From Roseihalotalea indica (lineage in GTDB: Bacteria > Bacteroidota > Bacteroidia > Cytophagales > Cyclobacteriaceae), in assembly GCF_022458895.1 (NCBI RefSeq), contig NZ_JAINFL010000005.1, positions 372,001-436,000 of the forward strand: a stretch of DNA of 64,000 nt, read 5' to 3'. The notes under the pieces are model-generated. The model was not told where the DNA came from. It did not search any database and was given only the letters and a program-made list of their open reading frames with translations. Below are positions 23,660 through 31,987 of the stretch, in pieces (the stretch's first letter is position 1; every line of letters starts with the position of its first letter). The translations under genes and the position numbers were made by a program.

Positions 23660-25213
23660 TTATTTAGAGTCAGGTGCTTTAGCTTCCTCGGTGCTTTCCA
23701 TCACAGTGTTACTGATAAAAGCCGCATGCTTGCTATCGGGAGACCAGGACGGGGTATTGATGGTACCCTGCCCACCGTAAATGTAAGCCACTACTTTAGG
23801 TTCACCACCCTCAATAGGCATAAGCCGAAGATAGACATGTTTGTAAAATGGGTGATCTCCCGACTCAACTTCTTCCTTCAGAAAGGATAAAAATAATATT
23901 TGTTTTCCGTCGGGAGAGATGTGCGGAAACCAGTCATGAAACTGATCATCTGTTACAGCTTCCTGCTCCGAGCCATCGGGTTTCATTTTCCAGATGCGCA
24001 TGCTGCCTTCCCGGTTTGAGTTAAAGTAAATCCATTCTCCGTCGGGAGTATATTCTGGGCCATCGTCCAGCCCTTCGGCCTCGGTAAGCCGTACTTCCTC
24101 GCCGCCATTGGAAGGAACCTGGTAAATATCAAATTCATCATTCCGCTGCCCGGTGAATACCAGGTTCTCGCCATCCGGTGACCATCCATGCAGGTAAGAA
24201 GGTCCCTTGGGAGTAATTTGCTTGGGAGTGCCTCCCTCGGTAGGAACGGTATAAATAATAGAGCCGCCCAACTCAGATACTCCACTGCTCAGCCCCAACA
24301 TTTTTCCGTCAAATGACAGCACGTGATCGTTATTATTATTTTTTACCTCACCGGTGTTCAGCACATTGGCTTGCTTTTTATCTAAATCAAACGTGTAGAT
24401 CAGTCCATCTCCGTTATAGATCAGGGTTTTGTCGTCGGGAGTCCAGTTTGGAGCTTGGATGGATCGGGGGGAGGTATGGATAACTTCCCGTTCGCCACTT
24501 TCCACATCGAGGATCTCCAGTCGGCTACCCAGGTATTCGCGGTACGGCACCAGGTCGTCGGGAGCAGGAATGCTGATGCGCACATCGCTGAAGATACCGG
24601 TTTCCAGTACTTCGGCATTGTGAGAGCCCACGAATAGCCCTACGTACACATTTTCACCCAGGTCTAGGTCAGATACCTGTTGGGTTACGAAAGGTTCGCC
24701 GAATTTGGCGACCCGCATCGTATAGGTAGTACCTTTCCGCTCCAGTTGAATAACATCGGCATGGGTTAGTTCGGCTTTCGCTTCTTCCGTTTCGGCCCCG
24801 GTAGTTTGTCGGTATTGCAGAGAGGTCAGTCCGTCTCCGTGCACCACCGCATTTATATGAGCAGAACTACTATCCAGGCTGCTTCGGACCATCCAGCCTA
24901 CCTTGCGGTGCGGGTCCACACCTTCGCCTTCAAACTGGGCTCGGGTATACAGTATGAAATCGCCTTCCATCTGTTTCCACACATAATGAAACTCATCATG
25001 ATCAAACCAGATGTTATAGCCGGCACCGGTTATTTCGTATTCGCGGGTGTCAGCATTATAGGTGGCTGATCCGGCAAGCACATCTTCACCAATGTCGCCG
25101 TGGCCTTCAAATATGCCTACGGAGTTTTGTTGTGAGAAAGTGGGAATGGTGAACAGCAAAAGTAAGCTTAGGCTTAATAAGAAAGTATAGATGGTTGTGT
25201 TTGGTAAATGCAT
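23660..25213 (-). CDS. Secreted TolB-like propeller with N-terminal lectin-like domain
   Basis: A 517-residue protein with a signal peptide (MHLPNTTIYTFLLSLSLLLLFTIPTFSQ). Residues 30-205 form a jelly-roll domain of the DUF1349/LamG kind (ITGAGYNIWFDHDEFHYVWKQMEGDFILYTRAQFEGEG, GWMVRSSLDSSSAHINAVVHGDGLTSLQYRQ, VYVGLFVGSHNAEVLETGIFSDVRI). Residues 215-505 are a WD40-like PD40 beta-propeller with repeated SPDG-type blades (NWTPDDKTLIY, GWSPDGENLVF, EYTPDGEWIYFNSNREGSMRIWKM, HISPDGKQILF, SWSPDSKHAAF). The architecture suggests carbohydrate or protein binding in the periplasm. It precedes the epimerase on the same strand. No catalytic residues are assigned. Confidence 0.8.
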   Translation of the reverse strand: MHLPNTTIYTFLLSLSLLLLFTIPTFSQQNSVGIFEGHGDIGEDVLAGSATYNADTREYEITGAGYNIWFDHDEFHYVWKQMEGDFILYTRAQFEGEGVDPHRKVGWMVRSSLDSSSAHINAVVHGDGLTSLQYRQTTGAETEEAKAELTHADVIQLERKGTTYTMRVAKFGEPFVTQQVSDLDLGENVYVGLFVGSHNAEVLETGIFSDVRISIPAPDDLVPYREYLGSRLEILDVESGEREVIHTSPRSIQAPNWTPDDKTLIYNGDGLIYTFDLDKKQANVLNTGEVKNNNNDHVLSFDGKMLGLSSGVSELGGSIIYTVPTEGGTPKQITPKGPSYLHGWSPDGENLVFTGQRNDEFDIYQVPSNGGEEVRLTEAEGLDDGPEYTPDGEWIYFNSNREGSMRIWKMKPDGSEQEAVTDDQFHDWFPHISPDGKQILFLSFLKEEVESGDHPFYKHVYLRLMPIEGGEPKVVAYIYGGQGTINTPSWSPDSKHAAFISNTVMESTEEAKAPDSK

Positions 25214-25249
25214 GGCTGTTGTGTCTAATCGTTAGAGATGTTTTTATTA

Positions 25250-25283
25250 AAATTAAAAAAAAACACCAGAAAGTCTGATGTTT
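25250..25283 (-). terminator. Intrinsic terminator of the TPR gene
   Basis: The stem AAACACCAGA (25261-25270) / TCTGATGTTT (25274-25283) has one mismatch and a 3-nt loop. On the minus strand it is followed by a run of nine U residues (A-run at 25252-25260). It lies about 120 nt past the TPR-protein stop at 25402. Confidence 0.75.
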
Positions 25284-25401
25284 CTTTTGAGCCTCTTCAT
25301 TAGTGAGGCATTTCCATTGAACAAGTACAACAACCAATTTGTGTTACATGCCAGAGTGAATGTGAAAGGAGAGCAGGCATAACTAGCTCAACCTGCTTTC
25401 C

Positions 25402-26697
25402 TTAGAGTGAGGGGGAAGGTCGGCGGAGAACGGTCACCTCTTCATTAATCCAACAACCTACTTGTAGGGATCCGCCCTCCTCCAAACCTTCCTGAAATAT
25501 CTGATCTATCGTCGGAAACTGCTGCTGCGCTTCGGCCATCAGGTCATTCCGGCCAGCTTTTCGGTACCATTGATACGCTGCCCAATATACGGCCCGGTCC
25601 TGGGTGTGCTTCTTCCCTTGTTTACAATCGTCAAAACTGAAAAAATAGAGGTCGCCAATCAGCTTGTAAGCATCTTTGTTGGATGCATCCAGTTGAATTA
25701 CCTTCCGGGCCGCATTTCGGGCTTGCGTTTTAAATGAATGTCGTTGATAATGCTGGGCTAATGCATACCATAAAGTTGCTTCTTCTGATGGATCTTTAGT
25801 TAAGTTGATCGCTTCTTTCCAGTAGCGCTCCGCAGCTGCCTGATCACCCTGGGCTTCGTTCAGCTTAGCCAGCGTTTTTGCTGTGCCGATGGAAGGAGTG
25901 TTTTGATGCACCACTCTGAGGGCTGTCAGAAAAAACGGCGATGAACTACATTGATATGCCAGGGCGAGCGCTACTACCTTGTTAGCCCGATCAATCCGGG
26001 TAGTATCGCGAAGGAAGGGCTGCCCAAATTTATCCTGAATGGTATTGCAATCGAGCGCGACCGTTGCGATCAACATTTTATCTATGACCGCCTGTTTTTC
26101 CTCTTGTCCGTCACTGCCTTTCTGCTGAAGGGCCTGAGAAATCTGATCGTAGCGTTGCAGTATGCCCTCATCCGTCAGGTTTTCACCGTCTGCCGCCCGG
26201 TATCTCCGCATCACATCCATATAAGCAACCAGGTTGGCTTCTGAAAACTGTTGCTGACAGGTTTGAAAAGCTTCTTCAAAAATTTTCAACAATGCCTCAT
26301 ACTGATCAGGTTTGTCCCGATAATACTGGTAGGCAGCGTACGCTTTCCGGTTCATCACCGCTTCTTCATCATGGAAGTGCCGAATGCGCTGGTCGTACAA
26401 TGCCAGCTCCTGCTGTTGGTATGCTTTCTTTTGCGATGGCTCAGAAGTATTATCGACTAAACCTTTAAACATTTTTTCACCCTGAATATAAAAGGCCGGG
26501 CTAAGGTCAGGAGCTTTTTCATCCAGCCACTGAAAAGGCTCCAGTGCCTCCTGGTAGTTTTTATTGCGGATGGCATCGGTATACAGTGCCCACATGCGCT
26601 GAGCTTGAGCCGTATCAGCGGGCCAGTTGGGCGAGTTTTGAGCCAATGATACATTTATGATAAAGTAGGAACTTGCAAAGAAACACAGTAGCTTCAT
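25402..26697 (-). CDS. Secreted TPR-repeat protein
   Basis: A 431-residue protein with a signal peptide (MKLLCFFASSYFIINVSLAQ). It is helical throughout with TPR-type repeats: RMWALYTDAIRNKNYQEALEPFQWLDEKAP, YEALLKIFEEAFQTCQQQF, LAKLNEAQGDQAAAERYWKEAINL, TLWYALAQHYQRHSFKTQARNAARKVIQLDASNKDAYKLIGDLYF, and RAVYWAAYQWYRKAGRNDLMAEAQQQFP. Cysteine pairs near the middle and end (CNTIQ, CSSSP, CKQGK, VGCW) may form periplasmic disulfides. Similar proteins of 400-500 residues with no assigned role are frequent in Bacteroidota. The divergent neighbour starts 199 nt away across an operator-like sequence. Confidence 0.75.
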   Translation of the reverse strand: MKLLCFFASSYFIINVSLAQNSPNWPADTAQAQRMWALYTDAIRNKNYQEALEPFQWLDEKAPDLSPAFYIQGEKMFKGLVDNTSEPSQKKAYQQQELALYDQRIRHFHDEEAVMNRKAYAAYQYYRDKPDQYEALLKIFEEAFQTCQQQFSEANLVAYMDVMRRYRAADGENLTDEGILQRYDQISQALQQKGSDGQEEKQAVIDKMLIATVALDCNTIQDKFGQPFLRDTTRIDRANKVVALALAYQCSSSPFFLTALRVVHQNTPSIGTAKTLAKLNEAQGDQAAAERYWKEAINLTKDPSEEATLWYALAQHYQRHSFKTQARNAARKVIQLDASNKDAYKLIGDLYFFSFDDCKQGKKHTQDRAVYWAAYQWYRKAGRNDLMAEAQQQFPTIDQIFQEGLEEGGSLQVGCWINEEVTVLRRPSPSL

Positions 26698-26798
26698 AAG
26701 GTGATATCAATTTGATGTGAGTTGAAATAGGTCAAAGCATTTGCCTATTTGCTGAGTGAAAACCTACCGAATTACCTGCACTACCGGAAAAATTATTC

Positions 26799-26838
26799 TT
26801 GTAAAGCTTTTGTAAAGCTTTTGTAAATCATTTTACAA
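26799..26838. promoter_or_regulatory. Helically phased repeats and palindrome (operator-like)
   Basis: TTGTAAAGCTT occurs twice in tandem (26799-26809 and 26810-26820), and a third TTGTAAA starts at 26821. That third copy forms a perfect palindrome, TTGTAAA-TCAT-TTTACAA (26821-26838). The 11-bp period places copies on one face of the helix. The site lies in the only intergenic space between the divergent TPR gene and the anchored gene at 26896, and is about 60 nt from the latter's ATG. Confidence 0.55.
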
Positions 26839-26895
26839 AGGATTTATGCGTTTTACAGAAGGCGAAACCTTTGAAGAACGTTATATTGCCAGTTG

Positions 26896-27831
26896 ATGCC
26901 TGATCATACGCAGACATATTTTCTACAACTCAAAAAAGACATTGCCCGGACTTTACGGCAATCGTATCCTCAGCTTAGCGAGGATATTACGGTCTGGAAA
27001 GGGCAGGAGATACGACACTTTCAGCAGGACCTGGAGGAGAAAGTGAACGGAAGGATCAGTGAAAAATGGTTTTACACTCATATTAAATCCGAGAGTCCGC
27101 AGCTGCCACGCATTGATATTCTCAACCTGCTCAGTCAGTATGCAGGGTATGCCGATTGGGAAGCGTATCAACAGAAACAATCACTTTCGGCTAAGCCTGT
27201 TAAGTTTACGCTTCCCATTAAAAAATACAGTATAGGATTGGGTATTGTATTGGTGCTGATAGCTTTGGTAGGGGCCTATATCCAGTTTAATCAGCCAGCT
27301 ACTTATCAGTTCTGCTTTGTCAATATGTATACCCGGCAGCCGGTTTCGGGGCCGGGCATTACGGTAACTGTGCTGCCGGATGGGGAGTCACCGTACCGGG
27401 TTCCGGCTACTGAAGATGGGTGCCTGGACATTCGCTGGCGGGAAGAATCCATTCGCTTTGTGGTACAGGGGGCTTACTATCAAACCGATACTATCACCCG
27501 ACGGCTGAATAAAGCGAGACCTACCGAACAGGTTGCGCTGAAAACCAATGATTACGCCTGGCTGATTCGTATTTTCTCTCAGTCGGAGTTAGACGACTGG
27601 CAGAGGCGGCGGGAGCAACTGGATGCTATGTTTGCGGATGATGCCCGGATTTATCAGTTGATGGAAGATCAGGCGTTAGGTATGGAGCTGTATAACAAGC
27701 AGGAATTTATTAATAAAATGACGATGCCGCTGCGTAGTCTGCGAAATATTGAAATTTTGAGTACCCGATATCAGGGTGATCAGATTCAGGAGTTACGATT
27801 TAAACAGGTGTTCGATGAAGAAGATCATTAA
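26896..27831 (+). CDS. Single-pass membrane protein with cytoplasmic helical domain
   Basis: 311 residues from the ATG at 26896 (a TTG one codon earlier is less likely). Residues 1-95 form a cytoplasmic helical domain of a kind found in several Bacteroidota proteins (RISEKWFYTHIKSE, LPRIDILNLLSQYAGYADWEAYQQ), followed by a TM helix (SIGLGIVLVLIALVGAYI). The periplasmic part contains a PEGA/CNA-like beta domain (YQFCFVNMYTRQPVSGPGITVTVLPDG..., FVVQGAYYQTDTITRRL) and a C-terminal region with WQRRREQLDAMFADDARIYQL. An inside-to-outside signalling or scaffold role is inferred. It overlaps the next lipoprotein gene by 17 nt and is divergent from the TPR gene. Confidence 0.6.
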   Translation: MPDHTQTYFLQLKKDIARTLRQSYPQLSEDITVWKGQEIRHFQQDLEEKVNGRISEKWFYTHIKSESPQLPRIDILNLLSQYAGYADWEAYQQKQSLSAKPVKFTLPIKKYSIGLGIVLVLIALVGAYIQFNQPATYQFCFVNMYTRQPVSGPGITVTVLPDGESPYRVPATEDGCLDIRWREESIRFVVQGAYYQTDTITRRLNKARPTEQVALKTNDYAWLIRIFSQSELDDWQRRREQLDAMFADDARIYQLMEDQALGMELYNKQEFINKMTMPLRSLRNIEILSTRYQGDQIQELRFKQVFDEEDH

Positions 27832-28414
27832 GCTTATGGTCGGCTTGCTTCTGTTGGGAGGAATCTATTCCTGTGCCACCTCTCCCCGGGAAAGCGCGGC
27901 TAGTGAATCCCTCGAAGAGATGTCGGTGACGGACAGCGAACTGGACGCTCAGTTTACGGCCGACCGACTCCCCAGAAAGCGGTTAGACGCTCTGGAAGTA
28001 CGTGCCCGGCAGAAACTGATGGACTGTATGGATTATCTAACGCTGATGAATAACCCCGATCTGGATAGCACCTTCAGAGCACAGGCGATGGTACAGGTGA
28101 GTCAATTGTTTATTCAGCCTCAGCATATGGATGCGTTGCTGGAAGACTTGGTGCTGCTTACCGATTCCATCAGACAACGGCAACCAGTTCAGAAGATACA
28201 CTATACAATTCAGGAGGCAGTTGTTACCCAACCTTTGCAGCCGGTGACAGCCAAACAGTACCGAGGAGTGATGACCTTTTTGCAAGTGGCGGAGGTGAAC
28301 CGGCAAGAGGTTACTCAAGAGCGGAAGGCTGATATCTGGGTGAAAAAAGTAACCAAACAGTTTGGGGATGAACAGGAAGCGGTCTGGGAGGTGTTTTTAG
28401 GCAGTATTGATTAA
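27815..28414 (+). CDS. Lipoprotein of unknown function
   Basis: 199 residues from the ATG at 27815; the next upstream start codons would bury the signal. The signal peptide MKKIIKLMVGLLLLGGIYSC ends with lipidated Cys20. The mature part is alpha-helical (LDALEVRARQKLMDCMDYLTLMNNPDLDSTFRAQAMVQVSQLF, MDALLEDLVLLTDSIRQ) and then beta-rich (IHYTIQEAVVTQPLQPVTAKQYRGVMTFLQVAEV, KADIWVKKVTKQFGDEQEAVWEVFLGSID). It resembles the lipoprotein partner often coded after membrane-anchored sensor-like genes, and the 17-nt overlap with the preceding gene implies coupled translation. No family name is assigned. Confidence 0.6.
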   Translation: MKKIIKLMVGLLLLGGIYSCATSPRESAASESLEEMSVTDSELDAQFTADRLPRKRLDALEVRARQKLMDCMDYLTLMNNPDLDSTFRAQAMVQVSQLFIQPQHMDALLEDLVLLTDSIRQRQPVQKIHYTIQEAVVTQPLQPVTAKQYRGVMTFLQVAEVNRQEVTQERKADIWVKKVTKQFGDEQEAVWEVFLGSID

Positions 28415-28447
28415 AGTGCAAAAAACATCTCTGCTTATAAGAAGAGT

Positions 28448-28467
28448 ATCCCCGCGTGCGCGGGGAT
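28448..28467. terminator. Short GC hairpin between convergent genes
   Basis: ATCCCCGCG (28448-28456) pairs with CGCGGGGAT (28459-28467) across TG. This CCCCGCG..CGCGGGG..GATGAC form is a common REP-like intergenic hairpin in many bacteria. It lies between the lipoprotein gene and a convergent oxidoreductase and could stop both. Confidence 0.55.
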
Positions 28468-28494
28468 GACAAATGAAAGACCTCTCTATAAATG

Positions 28495-29613
28495 TTACAC
28501 TGATAACTCTTCTTTAGCACCGGTTTCTACGGCCCGGTAAATAGCGTCGATAATTTTGAGGTCTTTTACTCCTTCTTCACCATCAACGGGTACTACGGGC
28601 TTTTTACCTTCCAGAATAATTCCGGCCATCTCGTCCATTTGCACAGTTTGGTGGGTTACGTGAGGGTGAGTAAGCTCACCTTTATGGGTTCGTCCCTGAA
28701 TAGGCCCATACCCAGTAGCGGGCTGAAGTTCGGCAAAGCCTTTTTCACCATTCAGGAAAAAGCGGTCCAGGTTGTTCATGGAATAAGTAGAGAGGCAAGA
28801 GGCTACAGCACCGCTGGGAAAGCCAAACTGGAACTGAATAGTTTCGTCCACCCCCTCCTTAAATTTATCCGGGTTGTTTTTAGTTTCCTGGGCCGTTACC
28901 CACTCCGGTTCTTCACCCACCATATAGCGCGCGCCGTTAATAGAGTACACACCAATATCCATCATGGCACCACCCCCGGCCAGCTCTTTATTCAGGCGCC
29001 ATTGGGTGGGGTCGCCAATCGTAAAGCCGGATAGACCCTGGAAAAACAGAATTTTCCCGAACTCACCGGCTTCTCGCATCCGAATTATTTCCAGAGTCTT
29101 TGGTTCAAAGTGCATGCGGTAGCCCACCAGCAGTTTAACGCCGGCCTCCTTACAGGCGTCTACCATCTTTTGTCCTTCTTTTGCATTGATAGCCATGGGT
29201 TTTTCACAAATGGCATGCTTACCCGCGCGGGCCACGCCAATCACATGATCATGGTGCAGACCATTAGGGGTGATCACATACACGGCATCAATGTCCGGGT
29301 TATTCTTAATCTGGTCGTAGTTTTCGTAGTTGTAACAGTTCTTTTCCGGGATGTCGTACTTGGTTTGCCAGTCTTTGATTTTAGAGGGCGTACCGCTAAT
29401 CACGCCAGTTAGTTTTGCTTTTTTGCAAGATTGCATGGCTTCTGCTACCCGGGTACCATAGCTTCCCAGTCCCATAATAGCTACCCGTAGCATAGGGCCA
29501 TCATAGGGTTGCGTATAGAAGTTTTCCAGTTTACGAGGGTCGTAACCAGGGATGAGGGGTAAGGTAAAGGCAGAGACCGTTAGTTTCTGTAAAAAATCGC
29601 GGCGAGAACTCAT
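28495..29613 (-). CDS. Exported Gfo/Idh/MocA oxidoreductase
   Basis: 372 residues from the ATG at 29613; upstream in-frame residues precede a clear twin-arginine signal (MSSRRDFLQKLTVSAFTLPLIPG), so this start is preferred. The N-terminal Rossmann domain begins LRVAIMGLGSYGTRVAEAM, with the CEKPMA lysine (AICEKPMAINAKEGQKM) and the following substrate-binding domain (GEFGKILFFQGLSGFTIGDPTQWR, GGGAMMDIGVYSINGARYM). Such enzymes use NAD(P) to oxidise or reduce sugars, often in glycoside 3-oxidation; the substrate is unknown. A periplasmic location with cofactor prebound in the cytoplasm fits Tat export. The neighbouring exported epimerase at 30146 supports a sugar role. Confidence 0.85.
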   Translation of the reverse strand: MSSRRDFLQKLTVSAFTLPLIPGYDPRKLENFYTQPYDGPMLRVAIMGLGSYGTRVAEAMQSCKKAKLTGVISGTPSKIKDWQTKYDIPEKNCYNYENYDQIKNNPDIDAVYVITPNGLHHDHVIGVARAGKHAICEKPMAINAKEGQKMVDACKEAGVKLLVGYRMHFEPKTLEIIRMREAGEFGKILFFQGLSGFTIGDPTQWRLNKELAGGGAMMDIGVYSINGARYMVGEEPEWVTAQETKNNPDKFKEGVDETIQFQFGFPSGAVASCLSTYSMNNLDRFFLNGEKGFAELQPATGYGPIQGRTHKGELTHPHVTHQTVQMDEMAGIILEGKKPVVPVDGEEGVKDLKIIDAIYRAVETGAKEELSV

Positions 29614-30145
29614 AATTGTTAGGGTTAGGTTCGTTTGTGCAGACCAGCGTGTAAGCACTAGTCAGATGCAAAATATTCATAAAATGAACGTGGTACAATA
29701 CCCTGCGGATAAAGAATGATGAATGATGACGAATGAAATGTACTGCAATAAGCAATGCGATGATGTATAAACCATTAAATGCGATCAGGAAAGATTGGAC
29801 GAGTGGGCTTGAGAGGAGGTGGGAGGCAGTAAGCGGTTGGCATTTTGCCGTAGGCCGTTTGTCAGGCAATGATTGGTTACTAACGTAAGAGGGTTCATTG
29901 GGGCATCTTCAATCAGTCGCTTAAATCTATGGTAGTGTGCTGACTACGTACCGCGGGGCGGCCACCCGCCTGCTGCCTCCCGTGGGTCGGCCAACCGTCA
30001 CCATCATTCGGTACTACAAAATTGATTGTACTTAACGATTAAGCAAGCCAGTATTCATGGAAGCATTATTTACTAATCATTGAAGAGTTGGATTCCATAA
30101 GTGCTCAAAATCTTGTATTTTTCGGGGCACATCAAACAATCTAAC
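29614..30145. other. 532-bp divergent intergenic region with repeat words
   Basis: Separates the Gfo/Idh gene from the divergent epimerase. It holds AT-rich GAATGATGAATGATGACGAATGA near 29715, the GGAGGCAGTAAGCGG word (29822-29836) shared with the hairpin at 14780, and an imperfect GC-rich stem around 29956-29990 (GGCCACCC with GGGTCGGCC). No gene or RNA was recognised. Confidence 0.35.
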
Positions 30146-30997
30146 ATGAGATATACTCGGAAAGACTTTCTAAAACTACTAGGGCTGAGTGGTTTAGCAA
30201 CTGCCTCTATCGCTCAGACTACTTTTGCCAGTGCTGCCCAACCAGAGGCAAAAGCTACTGCCTCGGCGTTAAACCTGGGGCTGGCTTCTTACACCACCCG
30301 TGAGCTTTCGCTGGAAGAAACCATTGCGCTAGCCAAACGGCTGGGACTAAACGCTATTGCACTAAAAAGCATGCACCTGCCGCTGGACAGCTCCTCAAAG
30401 GACATTAAAGCCGCTGCTAAAAAGGTGCGTGACGCCGGTTTAAAACTATACGGTGCCGGAGTGATTTACATGAAATCACCTGAGGAAGTGGATAACGCGT
30501 TTGCGTATGCCAAAGAAGCTGGTATGGACATGATCATTGGCGTCCCTAATCCGGAACTACTTCCGCAGGTTGAGAAAAAGGTAAAGGAAACTAACATCAA
30601 ACTGGCTATCCATAATCATGGCCCTGGCGACGAAATTTACCCTAGCCCGGATAACGTATACGAAAAGATAAAAAACCTCGATAAACGGATTGGCTTCTGC
30701 CTCGATATTGGCCACACCTTCCGCATTGGGCAGGACCCTGCCGAAAAAGCCAAACAGTATGCTGACCGTTTGTACGATATTCATCTGAAGGACGTAGACA
30801 AAACCGGGGGTGAAGGAAAGCCGCTGGAAATCGGGCGAGGTATTATGGATATTCCTGCTTTTCTAAAAGCTCTCCAGGATATTAACTATAGTGGTATCGT
30901 CGCTTTTGAATATGAGAAAGACGGCAAGGACCCTATTCCTGGTCTGGCTGAATCAGTGGGGTACATTCATGGGGCGTTGGATGCAATAAATGCCTGA
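30146..30997 (+). CDS. Exported sugar phosphate isomerase/epimerase
   Basis: 283 residues from the ATG at 30146; an earlier in-frame ATG at 30101 would place 15 residues ahead of the export signal. The start MRYTRKDFLKLLGLSGLATASIAQTTFASAAQ is a Tat-type signal. The TIM barrel shows SYTTRELSLEETIALAKRLGLNAIALKSMH, GMDMIIGVPNPELL, IKLAIHNHGPGDE, IGFCLDIGHTFRIGQDP, LYDIHLKDVDKTG, and VAFEYE; the His, Asp and Glu in these are the metal ligands of the xylose-isomerase-like superfamily. It faces the divergent Gfo/Idh gene. It ends with an intrinsic terminator 20 nt downstream. The sugar substrate is unknown. Confidence 0.85.
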   Translation: MRYTRKDFLKLLGLSGLATASIAQTTFASAAQPEAKATASALNLGLASYTTRELSLEETIALAKRLGLNAIALKSMHLPLDSSSKDIKAAAKKVRDAGLKLYGAGVIYMKSPEEVDNAFAYAKEAGMDMIIGVPNPELLPQVEKKVKETNIKLAIHNHGPGDEIYPSPDNVYEKIKNLDKRIGFCLDIGHTFRIGQDPAEKAKQYADRLYDIHLKDVDKTGGEGKPLEIGRGIMDIPAFLKALQDINYSGIVAFEYEKDGKDPIPGLAESVGYIHGALDAINA

Positions 30998-31017
30998 CCT
31001 GAAAAAATGAATGATGA

Positions 31018-31047
31018 AAGAAGTGCTCTCCACGGAGCACTTTTTTT
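31018..31047 (+). terminator. Intrinsic terminator after epimerase gene
   Basis: AAGTGCTC (31021-31028) pairs with GAGCACTT (31035-31042) across a 6-nt loop, and the stem is extended by A-U pairs. T7 follows at 31041-31047. This is a textbook rho-independent terminator. Confidence 0.88.
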
Positions 31048-31180
31048 ATGTTTTAAGGGCATTATAGTTTCTGAACCTAAAGTAAATACTCATGCAAACA
31101 TCGCTTAGGTGCCTTACCATTTTAGGTTCCTGTCAGAAAAAAAAAATATATTGCGCCTAAATTTTGGGTGAAATAATAGT

Positions 31181-31978
31181 ATGAAGTATTCTAAAGATAA
31201 AGTAAGGCGATACAGCAACCTGACCAAAAACATTACTAACTGGGCATCCTATCTTTGGTTTAAAGCAGTTAGCAGTGATGATTCTTTTAACTTTCAGTTG
31301 CGCAATAGCTTTTCAGTGAATGTGCCCCGGCAGATGCTCTCATCGTTTAAAGAATCTTTCTTTGATGAGATATACTTAAAACATATACCCGATGAGCATT
31401 TGCCTGACACAAAAGAAAACTTGCTGGTGGTGGATATTGGGGCGAATGTAGGCTATTTCTCTCTGTTCATGTTTTATTACTTTCCAAATGCGAAAGTGCT
31501 GGCTTTTGAGCCTATGCCCTTTAATTACAGTAAATTACAAAAGTATCAGAACCAATATCCTGCCTTTGATTTTACTATATATCCTAAAGCGGTAAGCCAC
31601 CAGGAGGGTGAACTGAGCTTGAATGCCAGCACGTTGGATGAGTACACCACCATGGCCAGCATCTTTGAACATGACAGCCGCAATCAGCAGATTACCGTAG
31701 AGACTATTACTTTGCAAGACCAACTGGAGGCCGCCGGATACCAGCAGGTTGATTTCCTGAAGCTGGATTGCGAAGGTTCAGAGTATGCGATTTTATACAA
31801 CCTGCCTCAATCCCTATTGCAGCAAATTAAAATCATGAGTATTGAAACGCATCAGGGAACTCAGCCCGATGAAAATCTGGAGTCATTGGAGCAATTTCTG
31901 CGTACTAATGGGTTTGCTACTCATTCTCTCTCTGAGGGAAAGATCGGTTATATCTGGGCCTGGAATAAGAAACAATAG
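31181..31978 (+). CDS. FkbM-family methyltransferase
   Basis: A 265-residue SAM-dependent methyltransferase. Motif I is LLVVDIGANVGYFSLFMF; the acidic loop VLAFEPMPFNYSKLQK binds the SAM ribose. ITLQDQLEAAGYQQVDFLKLDCEGSEYAIL is the characteristic FkbM LKLDxEGxE motif, followed by IMSIETHQG. FkbM enzymes O-methylate hydroxyls in antibiotics, sugars or lipopolysaccharides; the acceptor here is unknown. The N-terminal 80 residues (YSNLTKNITNWASYLWFKAV) are an extension typical of orphan members. It is a single gene, convergent with the bestrophin gene and only 9 nt away. Confidence 0.85.
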   Translation: MKYSKDKVRRYSNLTKNITNWASYLWFKAVSSDDSFNFQLRNSFSVNVPRQMLSSFKESFFDEIYLKHIPDEHLPDTKENLLVVDIGANVGYFSLFMFYYFPNAKVLAFEPMPFNYSKLQKYQNQYPAFDFTIYPKAVSHQEGELSLNASTLDEYTTMASIFEHDSRNQQITVETITLQDQLEAAGYQQVDFLKLDCEGSEYAILYNLPQSLLQQIKIMSIETHQGTQPDENLESLEQFLRTNGFATHSLSEGKIGYIWAWNKKQ

Positions 31979-31987
31979 GCTAATGTA

